This document shows positions 8,496 through 16,316 of a stretch of 52,954 nucleotides of DNA, piece by piece. The position numbers were made by a program, and so were the translations under genes. Each line of letters starts with the position of its first letter. The stretch's first letter is position 1. The stretch is from positions 1-52,954 of the forward strand of contig JASFMY010000033.1 in assembly GCA_050117315.1 (NCBI GenBank), read 5' to 3'. Source of the stretch: JANQIV01 sp050117315. GTDB lineage: Bacteria > Bacteroidota > Ignavibacteria > Ignavibacteriales > Melioribacteraceae. The notes below the pieces were generated by a model that saw only the letters and a list, made by a program, of their open reading frames with translations, made no database searches and had not been told where the DNA came from.

Positions 8496-8630
8496 CCGAA
8501 ATCACACTTTTCATTGTTTTGTAACAACATTCAACTGATTTAAAACTACTTGCAATTGATTTGAAATCACTTTTGATTGATTTAAAACTACTTTTAACCA
8601 ATTTGAAGTCATTTTTGATCAATCCGAAAC
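8496..8630 (+). repeat. Minisatellite, about six units of 21 bp alternating in two types
   Basis: Units at 8517, 8538, 8559, 8580 and 8601 are 21 bases each, preceded by a diverged unit with a two-base insertion. Types alternate (AAAACTAC, then GAAATCAC, then AAAACTAC, then GAAGTCAT), so the higher-order period is 42. The plus-strand frame reads as leucine-rich heptads (LKSLLID, LKLLLTN, LKSFLIN). It lies just beyond the 3' end of the radical SAM gene. Confidence 0.8.
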
Positions 8631-8644
8631 AAGGTAAGATTTAT

Positions 8645-9724
8645 TTAATAAGACTTCTGGTGACGTGTCACATTTGTGATGTCATTTTTTCTAATTTCAG
8701 TTATATATTTTGCCCCGCATCTGTAGCAAACAGACAAAGGATTCTCCCGCCTGTAACGGCGGAATCGGGATGCAGACGGACTGTTCCAGATATCCTTGAT
8801 GGATAATTCCTTTGCATTACCAATGCAGTAATCGGGAAAATCAATACAGAAATTTGCTTCACCGCCGGGTTGAATGTCAATCAAATTTTCAACATTATTA
8901 CATGCCGCTGAACCCACCGGTGTTAAAGGATCGCTAAACCATTTTCCGTAGTCTTCTTCCGTTAAATCCATGTAAGGGAAATTCTTGATTTCCTTAAGAT
9001 CAGTCCGGTATTTCCTGTACTCGCTCTTAAACACGTCAAAATCAACCCCGGAATCTTCATGGTGAAATCCCTGCCACGAAAATGCCGTACAATTGAAATT
9101 CTCCTTTAATTCTTCTTCATATTTTTTCCCAGCATCTGTTGAGAAATAATAATAAGGGACAATAAGCATTTCCGGTATTGACATACTCCTGGCTACGTCG
9201 GGCATTTCTCCCAAACCTTTATAAGAATATTTGCTAATTGTAAAGCAGATGCTTTTACTTATTTTATGTCCGCTCTCCTTCTCCAGTTCATTGAGAAGTA
9301 CAATGTTTTCTTTTATTTTTTTGAAAGACCCTTTTACACCCCGCACCTCATCGTGAATTTCTTCCGGGCCGTCCACTGAAAAGGTGATATGCATATTTCC
9401 AATGCGGACGATATCTTCGGCAAACTTATTTAATATTGTCCCGTTAGTATCTATTGAAAGAGGAATACCTTTGTTGCTAATATGTTCCAGGAGTTCAATA
9501 ATTCCCGGGAAAAGAAACGGTTCGCCTCCACGTACCAGAATTAAAGAAATATCATACGTAGCGGCTTCATCAACAAGCCGTTTCCAGTCTTCTAATTTCA
9601 TCTGTGAGCCCGGGCTTTTTGTTCTATTTTTAATATACCCTTCTTCACTCCACTGACCGCACATTTGGCAACGAAGGTTACACGAATTTGTGACCGTAAA
9701 CGAAATAATTTGAGGGAAATCCAT
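8645..9724 (-). CDS. Radical SAM protein with SPASM-type C-terminus
   Basis: The 359-residue enzyme has the radical SAM cluster motif CNLRCQMC at Cys15, Cys19 and Cys22, followed by the GGEPF glycine motif near residue 65 that binds S-adenosylmethionine. The C-terminal third holds further cysteines (CNN, FCIDFPDYC, VCYRCGAKY) placed as in SPASM/twitch domains that carry extra iron-sulfur clusters. Such proteins modify peptides or proteins, as in anaerobic sulfatase maturation, or act in cofactor synthesis. No precursor peptide was found beside it. The last 12 or so residues are encoded by a dispersed GTGACGTGTCAC repeat, so the natural C-terminus may have been replaced. Confidence 0.85.
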   Translation of the reverse strand: MDFPQIISFTVTNSCNLRCQMCGQWSEEGYIKNRTKSPGSQMKLEDWKRLVDEAATYDISLILVRGGEPFLFPGIIELLEHISNKGIPLSIDTNGTILNKFAEDIVRIGNMHITFSVDGPEEIHDEVRGVKGSFKKIKENIVLLNELEKESGHKISKSICFTISKYSYKGLGEMPDVARSMSIPEMLIVPYYYFSTDAGKKYEEELKENFNCTAFSWQGFHHEDSGVDFDVFKSEYRKYRTDLKEIKNFPYMDLTEEDYGKWFSDPLTPVGSAACNNVENLIDIQPGGEANFCIDFPDYCIGNAKELSIKDIWNSPSASRFRRYRRENPLSVCYRCGAKYITEIRKNDITNVTRHQKSY

Positions 9725-9820
9725 ATTATGTTTTTTTACTTTGGCCGATAAAAACTTTAACCAATATCGTAATAAAAAACAATTGTTTTTTTACTTTAAT
9801 TTTTGCCTCTATCTGCAGGT

Positions 9821-9950
9821 GACGGATTTTATCCGTCGGGAAAATCCGGGAACGTAAGCTTACCTTTTTCATCAGATTTAATAATAACCTTTTCCCTTGC
9901 TGCCACCCACCAATGAGGCTGTCTCACATGCAGCACAGATTTCAAATCTG
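9821..9950. repeat. Two short perfect palindromes in an intergenic stretch
   Basis: GACGGAT/ATCCGTC around TTT (9821-9837) and CAGATTT/AAATCTG around C (9936-9950) lie in the 243-base gap between the DsrE-type gene and the radical SAM gene. Both could form hairpins in transcripts from either strand. There is no T-run, so termination is not clear. Confidence 0.45.
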
Positions 9951-9967
9951 CGTTACGGAAATATAAA

Positions 9968-10318
9968 TCAAACGGTTATCAATTTTTTATCATCTTTAAT
10001 CCAGTCCGTTAAGAATTCACCTGTATAAAAAACTTCTATACTTTGCTTTTCAAGTTTATCAACTACGTTATAATTTTCAGCGCATTGTTTACAAGCTATT
10101 ACTCTAACCTCTGCTTCCAGTATTGTTTGAATATAATTTTGTATTCCCGGGTTTTCTGATACAAGTTTTGCAGGTGAGCCCCAAATTAATAGCGTTATAT
10201 TTTTCCACCATCCATGCAACATTGAGTTCTCCGCGTACATTAAAATCATATTCATACTTGTTCCAATATTATCGTTTGTCCATAGAATTAATAATTCATC
10301 ATTGTTAGAGTTATTCAT
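9968..10318 (-). CDS. DsrE-family small protein
   Basis: The 116-residue protein has the DsrE/DsrF-like layout: an initial strand (ELLILWTND), LLIWGSPAKLVSENP in the middle, and ACKQCAENYNV followed by GEFLTDWIK at the end. The AC-x2-C position corresponds to the cysteine used for sulfur transfer in some relatives. It is probably a soluble sulfur-relay or redox-related protein. It lies 38 bases downstream of the membrane-protein gene, on the same strand, and is likely the last gene of that operon. Confidence 0.75.
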   Translation of the reverse strand: MNNSNNDELLILWTNDNIGTSMNMILMYAENSMLHGWWKNITLLIWGSPAKLVSENPGIQNYIQTILEAEVRVIACKQCAENYNVVDKLEKQSIEVFYTGEFLTDWIKDDKKLITV

Positions 10319-10356
10319 TAATTTCTCATGTGATCGTTATTCATCTTTTGTTTGGT

Positions 10357-11109
10357 TTAATCACTGTTGCTAATTTTTTCTTTTTTCTGCAGGTGAGCTA
10401 AAATTCCATTTTTCTTAATTATCAAAAAAATTGCAAGATAAATTAACAGCATCCCCAAAGCAAACAAATCCCAGTGGTAATAAACAGGGATATAGTTTGT
10501 AATAATATTTTTAAACGTTTCGCTTTTAATAAAAGTCAACCAGTTGCCGGATGAAGCATTTGTAATTAATATTTTACTATAGTCCAGGATAAATGTTATA
10601 AAAATTATAAACGCACCGAGGTATAAAAAGCTCCATTCAATTTTTCTTAGTTTAGTGTTGTTGTTACGATTTTCGGTAAGCAGTAAAACTAAAGCAAGTA
10701 TTATCATTGTTACGGAACAAATAAGAGGAGCAAATACGGGTCCAAGCCAGGTAATGGGAATAAGAAAAAGAATATCCCATGTTAAAAGTGAAGACGGCCA
10801 GTTCAGTAGTAACTTTAAGGCAACATAATAAAAAATATCCCACACCGCGAAACTGAAAAGAAAGAAAGCAAATGCCTGTAAACGGTTCTTCCCGGCAATT
10901 AATGCTAACGACAGCAGCATAACAATCGTACAAATTTCTCTCAATAATTCTGCAATAAATATCCGGTCATTAGTTATAACCAACGGAAAGTTAAATCCTT
11001 GCGGGTAATAAAGTTCACGCAGGTATACAACAACAATCGCTTCAAGAAAGCCCATTGCAATTGCAAAGAAAAGTATTAGAATTAATTTTCTTTTTACATG
11101 TTTTTCCAT
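10357..11109 (-). CDS. Polytopic membrane protein of unknown function
   Basis: The 250-residue protein has about seven hydrophobic segments (roughly 8-29, 50-73, 78-100, 108-126, 128-146, 160-180, 214-234) and a positively charged C-terminal tail (KKNGILAHLQKKEK). No catalytic motif stands out. A conserved-looking stretch is GFLEAIVVVYLRELYYPQG near the first segment, and WDILFLIPITWLGPV. It begins six bases after the preceding exported-protein gene, so the two are translated together. I do not recognise the family's function. Confidence 0.75.
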   Translation of the reverse strand: MEKHVKRKLILILFFAIAMGFLEAIVVVYLRELYYPQGFNFPLVITNDRIFIAELLREICTIVMLLSLALIAGKNRLQAFAFFLFSFAVWDIFYYVALKLLLNWPSSLLTWDILFLIPITWLGPVFAPLICSVTMIILALVLLLTENRNNNTKLRKIEWSFLYLGAFIIFITFILDYSKILITNASSGNWLTFIKSETFKNIITNYIPVYYHWDLFALGMLLIYLAIFLIIKKNGILAHLQKKEKISNSD

Positions 11110-11115
11110 TACAGT

Positions 11116-11655
11116 TTATTCCGCTTTCCCATCCAGGATTAATCTTTGAATAATTTTGCTGTTGTTTCTCGGATCAATGCCTTTGAAAAAGCTTTCACCT
11201 GGATAGCCGAGAGTTATTTTTACCTGGTTACTTTCAAGACTATCGAAAGGAGTACCAACATCAATTACAACCCAATCACAGATTGATGAAAAAGAAGGTG
11301 CGAAAAACCATCCGCCGTATATTTTTTCTTTATCAAGTGTTACTAAAAACGGAGTACCGTAACTAATCCCGAGAGAGTCGGCAGCCAAAGCTAAAGTTAT
11401 AACGTGCGCCGCTGTATCATACTTGATAATATCCTCATATGAAATCAGGGCGTCTCCTGTAATTTCTACATCTGCGACATTAACCTCGCTGGAATGATGC
11501 TCCGGATAACTTTCAGTGTTTACCGGATAAATGCAGAGGCCTTCACCCAACTGGAGCTCGACACTTGCAGTATCATTTTCATGTGCAGAAGAAAAAAGAA
11601 AGATATTGCTCAGAAGATAAATAGTAAAAATAGAGGTGATACTAAACCACTTCAT
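11116..11655 (-). CDS. Exported protein of unknown function
   Basis: The 179-residue protein starts with a classical signal peptide (MKWFSITSIFTIYLLSNIFLF, likely cleaved after SSA near residue 24). The mature part is acidic and beta-rich, containing HHSSEVNVADVEIT and GGWFFAPSF. No family is recognised. It is the first gene of an operon with a membrane protein and a DsrE-type protein. The His-His and acidic residues near 54 could bind a metal, but this is speculation. Confidence 0.7.
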   Translation of the reverse strand: MKWFSITSIFTIYLLSNIFLFSSAHENDTASVELQLGEGLCIYPVNTESYPEHHSSEVNVADVEITGDALISYEDIIKYDTAAHVITLALAADSLGISYGTPFLVTLDKEKIYGGWFFAPSFSSICDWVVIDVGTPFDSLESNQVKITLGYPGESFFKGIDPRNNSKIIQRLILDGKAE

Positions 11656-11759
11656 TTTGTTATCCCTTATTTTATTTACTCTTCAAAATTAATATAATAA
11701 TGCGGAATGTGAATATCTTATTTTCAAAATGTTTTTGCTGCAATACTATTCAACCTCTT

Positions 11760-11787
11760 TTAGATACCTAATTTTGCAGAAACTCTA
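11760..11787 (+). repeat. Dispersed element, solitary 3' end
   Basis: TAGATACCTAATTTTGCA followed by GAAACTCTA matches the last 27 bases of copy 1 (216-242) except for one base. The 5' half and hairpin of the element are absent. Confidence 0.6.
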
Positions 11788-11847
11788 GTATAGTAAACTC
11801 CGAGATTGTCATTTACAGAAATGTCATCAAAAAATTGTGACACGTCA

Positions 11848-12927
11848 CTACTTGGGTTCAAAAACATCGGTAATAATATAATCATCAGAGATTTCGTAAC
11901 CGGCAGCGTTGGGCTGCTGTCTGCCGGATTTTGGCAGTCCGTACATTGCTTCTATTGTGCGCAAAATATTTACGTGAGTAATTCCTTCGCCTTCTGCATA
12001 ATCGCCTTGTTTAATATGTGCGCCTGCAAAAATAGTAATTGCCCTGTTTTCCAAATCTTCACAATATTCCGGGTCCATTTGCGAACTGCCGCAGAACTCC
12101 GACTCAACTCCAACCATCGGATTTGTTAAACCCTGGTAGCCTCTCTTGTCATCGTTTTCGTCAAATGTTAAAATAAGCAGACTGTTGTTTTCTTTTGCCC
12201 ATTGGTAATACGAATCGAGATTTTCTCTAAGCCAGTCGTCCCCTTTTTTAATACAGCACTGCATCATTGCTCCGGCGTCCGATGAGTCGCAATTCGGCGG
12301 GTAGCAGTTGTGCATATCGTTATCAAGGTTCGGAATTACAAATGAGACTACCGGCAGCAAGTTGTAATCTGATGGGAAATCCTTGAACCGGAGATTAGAA
12401 GAGGTTTCAACGGTACTGCCGTTAGGAACATTGCCAAAGCTTATCCAGGGAACATGTTTGCGTGCAAAAGGTCCTTTCACGTTTGAAGTTGCGACAGTAT
12501 CCCCGATAAATGGAAGGCTTTCCGCGTAGCCTTTAAATGTTAATCCCTTTGCGATTAATTGTTGACCCAGGTTGCTTGTTGTAAACGGGTAATCCGGGTT
12601 ATTCTCTCTGCTGGGCACCTGGTCGCTGAAACCCACTGTCTGGTTGTCGCCGGAGAATAACCAAAAATAATTGCCCTGGCTGTAATGCTCTTCTCCGTAC
12701 ATCTGAATAAAATTGGCGCCCTCTTTTTTCAAAACATCATTAATATAAGAAGCGTTAGGGTTCCCGATTACTTCTTCATAATCTTTATTCTCTTCAACAA
12801 CTATTACAATATGATCGTAGACCGGGAGATTATCCGGCCACTTGATTACGTTTGGGGACTGGGTGTCTTTCGGACAGTTACAAAAAGTTACCAATGAAAT
12901 TAATAAAACAGCTAAATATGCCCTCAT
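11848..12927 (-). CDS. Secreted phosphoesterase (phospholipase C/acid phosphatase superfamily), probable lipoprotein
   Basis: The 359-residue protein opens with a hydrophobic leader ending VTFCNC, a plausible lipobox, so it may be lipid-anchored. The core carries features of the PF04185 phosphoesterase family: YDHIVIVVEENKDYEEV near the start (metal-binding Glu-Asn), DNDMHNC in the middle and LLILTFDENDD towards the end, supplying metal ligands. It would release phosphate from phosphoesters outside the cytoplasm. Several Cys pairs (CYPPNC, CC, CGSSQ, YC) could form disulfides. The stop overlaps a dispersed GTGACACGTCAC palindrome. Confidence 0.8.
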   Translation of the reverse strand: MRAYLAVLLISLVTFCNCPKDTQSPNVIKWPDNLPVYDHIVIVVEENKDYEEVIGNPNASYINDVLKKEGANFIQMYGEEHYSQGNYFWLFSGDNQTVGFSDQVPSRENNPDYPFTTSNLGQQLIAKGLTFKGYAESLPFIGDTVATSNVKGPFARKHVPWISFGNVPNGSTVETSSNLRFKDFPSDYNLLPVVSFVIPNLDNDMHNCYPPNCDSSDAGAMMQCCIKKGDDWLRENLDSYYQWAKENNSLLILTFDENDDKRGYQGLTNPMVGVESEFCGSSQMDPEYCEDLENRAITIFAGAHIKQGDYAEGEGITHVNILRTIEAMYGLPKSGRQQPNAAGYEISDDYIITDVFEPK

Positions 12928-13071
12928 GATTTACCTCTTTTTAATTTTAATAATTTTGCGAACGCTTTGAGAATGATATTTTAGAAGACTAGATAGCTCA
13001 ATGATTAATATAATATCATTGCAATTGTTTTATCAAGAATAATTTTATTTCTGATTATCAACAATGGGTTT

Positions 13072-13974
13072 TTATGATTTATCATAAAGATCATCCAACT
13101 CATCAAGCGTGCGGGGCCAATCGGATTTTAACAAACGGGATAAAGCCCGATCGGCTAAAAGTTTGCCCTCCGTTTGGCAGGTCGGGCAGTAGTTTGTTTC
13201 GTTGGTTGAATATCTAATTCTCTGTACTGTTGTTCCGCAAACCGGGCATGGCTTTTCGTACTTTCCGTGTACGGACATTTCTTTTCTAAATGCTGTAACT
13301 TTTTTAGGGAAGCCGTCTCCGGTTTCTTTTCGCAAACGGTCTGTCCATTCTGTTAAAATTTCTTTTGTTGCTTCAAACAGTTTTTCAATTTCTTTGTCTG
13401 TAATTTTTTTAGTTAGCAGGATCGGGGAAAGCTTTGCACGGTGCAGTATCTCATCGGAATAGGCATTTCCTATCCCGCTTAATATTGTTGGGTCTGTTAA
13501 TGTTCTTTTAAGCGTATGCGATTCCGACATAATTGCTTCTTTAAATTCATCGAGGGTTGTGTTTAGAACTTCGAGTCCTTTACGGTCAAACTTGTTCAAC
13601 TCTTCACGCCCTTTAACCAAATGCAGAGATGCACGTTTTTTTGTTGAAACTTCCGTAACAAGCAGCGAACCGTTTTCAAAATCAAATGCAGCCAGGCCTT
13701 TTTTGGCGGCTATTTTGCATCCTTTCTCTTCCCAGTGAAGCCGGCCGCTCACCATTAAATGCAACACGAAAAAGTATTCTTCTTCCATAACAAAAACAAT
13801 ACGTTTGCCAAGCCTTTCAATATCCTGTACTTTCATCCCCTCAACGGATCTTATAGGCGGCACAGCAGTCCTAAGAAAAAACGGACTGAGCACCCGAACT
13901 TTTTCCAACGGTTTACTTTGAATGAAACACTTAAGCCGTTCAATGTAAATTGTTATATCGGGCAGTTCAGGCAA
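13072..13974 (-). CDS. Formamidopyrimidine-DNA glycosylase family protein (Fpg/Nei)
   Basis: The 300-residue base-excision repair enzyme begins MPELPDI, giving the catalytic Pro2 and Glu3 used for Schiff-base chemistry and strand cleavage. The helix-two-turn-helix is seen in LSGIGNAYSDEILHRA, and a zinc finger CPVC...YCPTCQ lies near residues 243-267. About 30 residues follow the zinc finger, where most relatives end at once. Fpg versus Nei substrate preference is unclear. The start is TTG at 13974; a stop lies five codons upstream and Pro2 fixes the position. The gene is solitary. Confidence 0.92.
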   Translation of the reverse strand: MPELPDITIYIERLKCFIQSKPLEKVRVLSPFFLRTAVPPIRSVEGMKVQDIERLGKRIVFVMEEEYFFVLHLMVSGRLHWEEKGCKIAAKKGLAAFDFENGSLLVTEVSTKKRASLHLVKGREELNKFDRKGLEVLNTTLDEFKEAIMSESHTLKRTLTDPTILSGIGNAYSDEILHRAKLSPILLTKKITDKEIEKLFEATKEILTEWTDRLRKETGDGFPKKVTAFRKEMSVHGKYEKPCPVCGTTVQRIRYSTNETNYCPTCQTEGKLLADRALSRLLKSDWPRTLDELDDLYDKS

Positions 13975-14294
13975 AAGAATTACTCGTTAATTTTTTTTTA
14001 TAAAATTTAAGGGAAACTTATGAGAAATTCTAAATGATTAATATTAATCCGCAAGTTAAATGAGTTGATAAATCCCCGGAGACTTGCTATAAAATGAGAA
14101 GCAAACAATCCAGGGATTGAATTTTCTAAATTCCAGATTTTCCATGACTGTGTGGAATTTGTTGCGTTGTTTAAGATTATTATTACTCCCTTCTTTTCAA
14201 CAAAATAAAGCAATGTTCCAATCCTATACGGAAAAAATTACTTATCCATTTGTTCCAACTTCATTTATATTTACGAATTAAAAAACAGGCTTTT

Positions 14295-15395
14295 ATGCTG
14301 AATTCTATTTTTAACAAACTTGATAGCGGAATTGATTTATCAAAAGATGATTTGAAATATTTGCTTTTGATAAAAGAAAAAGACGAACTGAAAAAACTTT
14401 TTGATAAAGCTTATGAAATAAAAAAGCAGAACACCGGGAAAAAAGTTTGGTTCAGGGGAATTATTGAATTCAGCAACATCTGTAAAAAGAACTGTTACTA
14501 CTGCGGTATAAGAAAAAGCAATAAAACAGTTGAACGTTACATGATGAAGGAAGAAGAAATTCTTGCCGGCGCCGAATGGGCTTACAAACAAAACTACGGT
14601 TCTATTGTTCTGCAGTCCGGGGAAAGGGACGATAAATATTTTATAGAATTTATTGAAGATATTTTAAAGAAAATAAAAAAACTTTCCAACGGTAAGCTGG
14701 GAATTACAATCTCTCTCGGTGAACAGACAAGGGAAACTTACCAAAGATGGTTTGATGCCGGGGCTCACAGGTACCTTCTTAGAATTGAAACATCAAACGC
14801 AGAGCTTTATAAAAAACTTCACCCCGGCGATCATGATTTTGAAAAAAGAAAACATTGCCTGAAGTTATTGAAAGAAACCGGTTACCAGGTTGGAACCGGG
14901 GTAATGATAGGACTGCCGATGCAGACTGTTGACGATCTTGTAAACGATATTTGTTTTTACAAAGAATACGACATTGATATGATCGGAATGGGTCCTTACA
15001 TTGTAAGTGAAAATACCCCAACCGCCGAACTGGTTGAAGATTTTGATGCAATAAAAGAAAACCAGTATGTACTCAGTTTAAAAATGATTGCTGCCGTCCG
15101 TTTGTTTCTAAAGGACGTAAATATTGCCGCCACTACAGCGTTACAAGCGTTAAAAACATACGGGCGTGAAATGGGGTTAAAAGCCGGCGCAAATATAATT
15201 ATGCCGAATATTACCGATACGGTTTACCGCCCCAGCTACCAGTTGTATGAAAACAAACCGTGTATAGACGAGAATTCAGATTTATGTATGGGATGTCTTG
15301 AAAGCAGAATAATTAAGATAGATGAAGAAATCGGGCTCGGTGAATGGGGAGACTCACCGCACTTTAAGAAAAAGGTCGGTCAAAACCTTTCTTGA
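14295..15395 (+). CDS. hydE: [FeFe]-hydrogenase H-cluster radical SAM maturase HydE
   Basis: The 366-residue protein carries CKKNCYYC (Cys63, Cys67, Cys70), the C-x3-C-x2-C cluster motif, in the context FSNICKKNCYYCGIRKSN typical of HydE. VLQSGE and GMGPYIVSENTP also match the family, which makes part of the dithiolate-bearing diiron subcluster. The C-terminal CIDENSDLCMGCLESR holds the optional second-cluster cysteines. The ATG at 14295 is preferred over an upstream TTG at 14250. HydF, HydG and a hydrogenase are not in this window, so this maturase is physically separate. The 14007-14249 gap shows no gene. Confidence 0.9.
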   Translation: MLNSIFNKLDSGIDLSKDDLKYLLLIKEKDELKKLFDKAYEIKKQNTGKKVWFRGIIEFSNICKKNCYYCGIRKSNKTVERYMMKEEEILAGAEWAYKQNYGSIVLQSGERDDKYFIEFIEDILKKIKKLSNGKLGITISLGEQTRETYQRWFDAGAHRYLLRIETSNAELYKKLHPGDHDFEKRKHCLKLLKETGYQVGTGVMIGLPMQTVDDLVNDICFYKEYDIDMIGMGPYIVSENTPTAELVEDFDAIKENQYVLSLKMIAAVRLFLKDVNIAATTALQALKTYGREMGLKAGANIIMPNITDTVYRPSYQLYENKPCIDENSDLCMGCLESRIIKIDEEIGLGEWGDSPHFKKKVGQNLS

Positions 15396-15482
15396 TAGAT
15401 AGAGGATAATAAAAACAGAATCCAACAATTTTCTTCACCAAAGAACTCTGCAAAGTTTACCCAAAAGCCTAATTTTCAATAG

Positions 15483-16316
15483 TTACAACGGGCGGGCTAT
15501 CATTACCCCGGTTTGGATTTTGTTCTTTTTTATGTAATCAGATAAAGGCAATTCGCTGATATGTACTTTACTCCCAATGCTTGGAGCATGCATTAAATGG
15601 ATTCTGCCGTTTTCTTTTTTGTATGCTATTCCTGTGTGGGAAATATCCAACCCTTTAACATTTGTTGTAATTCCTATCAGGTCACCGGACTGAATACCGC
15701 ATTCAAGTTTTTCAATTTGATCTTGCGGAATGTAATAATACAGACGTGATGAAATATCTTTTTCGATGTTTTTCATCTCTTCTACAAATTCGGGATTATC
15801 TTTAAGATGTTTATAAGAGCCGGGATGTGTACTCATAAAATTCACATTATTTTTGTACTCTTTACCACCGATCTCTTTTGTTATATCTTTTGTAATTCCG
15901 CGTTTATCCGTATCGTAAATCCAATCGCTGAAATAATGCAGCCGTGAAGGATACTCTTTAATTTTGCCGTTCCGGTATCTTATATTGATTACCTCTTTTA
16001 CGAAATGATCAAAGTTAGTTTCACCTTGTTTAAGGCATCTGGAAAAAGCTAGACATGTTTCCAGGAAGGTATAGCAGTCAAAACCGGTTAAATAAATAAC
16101 AGCTTCTTCTTTTGATTCCGGTTCTATGGTGTGTGCTTGGTAGTCTGTTCCTATAAGTGTTTTACCGATTTCAATTATAATTTCATTTATCGGTTTATCC
16201 TGTAAACTTTCTGAGACTGCTAAATTAAAAACGGAATCGCAAACTTCAACATCTTTCTGAGTATAAACTTGTGCATGCAGTAAAGAAACGAAAAAGAGCG
16301 CCAACAAAAATCTCAT
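15483..16316 (-). CDS. DUF1460 family amidase-like exported protein
   Basis: The 277-residue protein begins with a signal peptide (MRFLLALFFVSLLHAQ). The family has an NlpC/P60-like cysteine-peptidase fold linked to N-acetylmuramoyl-L-alanine amidase activity. The presumed nucleophile is Cys81 in TGFDCYTFLE and the histidine is in GLDISHTGIAY near 227. It would act on cell-wall peptides in the periplasm. Its ATG overlaps the dnaB stop by four bases (ATGA), so it is the last gene of the UDG-dnaB-DUF1460 operon; that coupling is notable because the functions differ. Confidence 0.85.
   Translation of the reverse strand: MRFLLALFFVSLLHAQVYTQKDVEVCDSVFNLAVSESLQDKPINEIIIEIGKTLIGTDYQAHTIEPESKEEAVIYLTGFDCYTFLETCLAFSRCLKQGETNFDHFVKEVINIRYRNGKIKEYPSRLHYFSDWIYDTDKRGITKDITKEIGGKEYKNNVNFMSTHPGSYKHLKDNPEFVEEMKNIEKDISSRLYYYIPQDQIEKLECGIQSGDLIGITTNVKGLDISHTGIAYKKENGRIHLMHAPSIGSKVHISELPLSDYIKKNKIQTGVMIARPL

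Noticed and set aside
6275..8630. CRISPR arrays
   Set aside because: The repeats are contiguous without spacers and no cas genes are present.
14007..14213. 68-codon minus-strand ORF between the Fpg/Nei gene and hydE
   Set aside because: No recognisable domain and no good start context; probably the hydE leader region.
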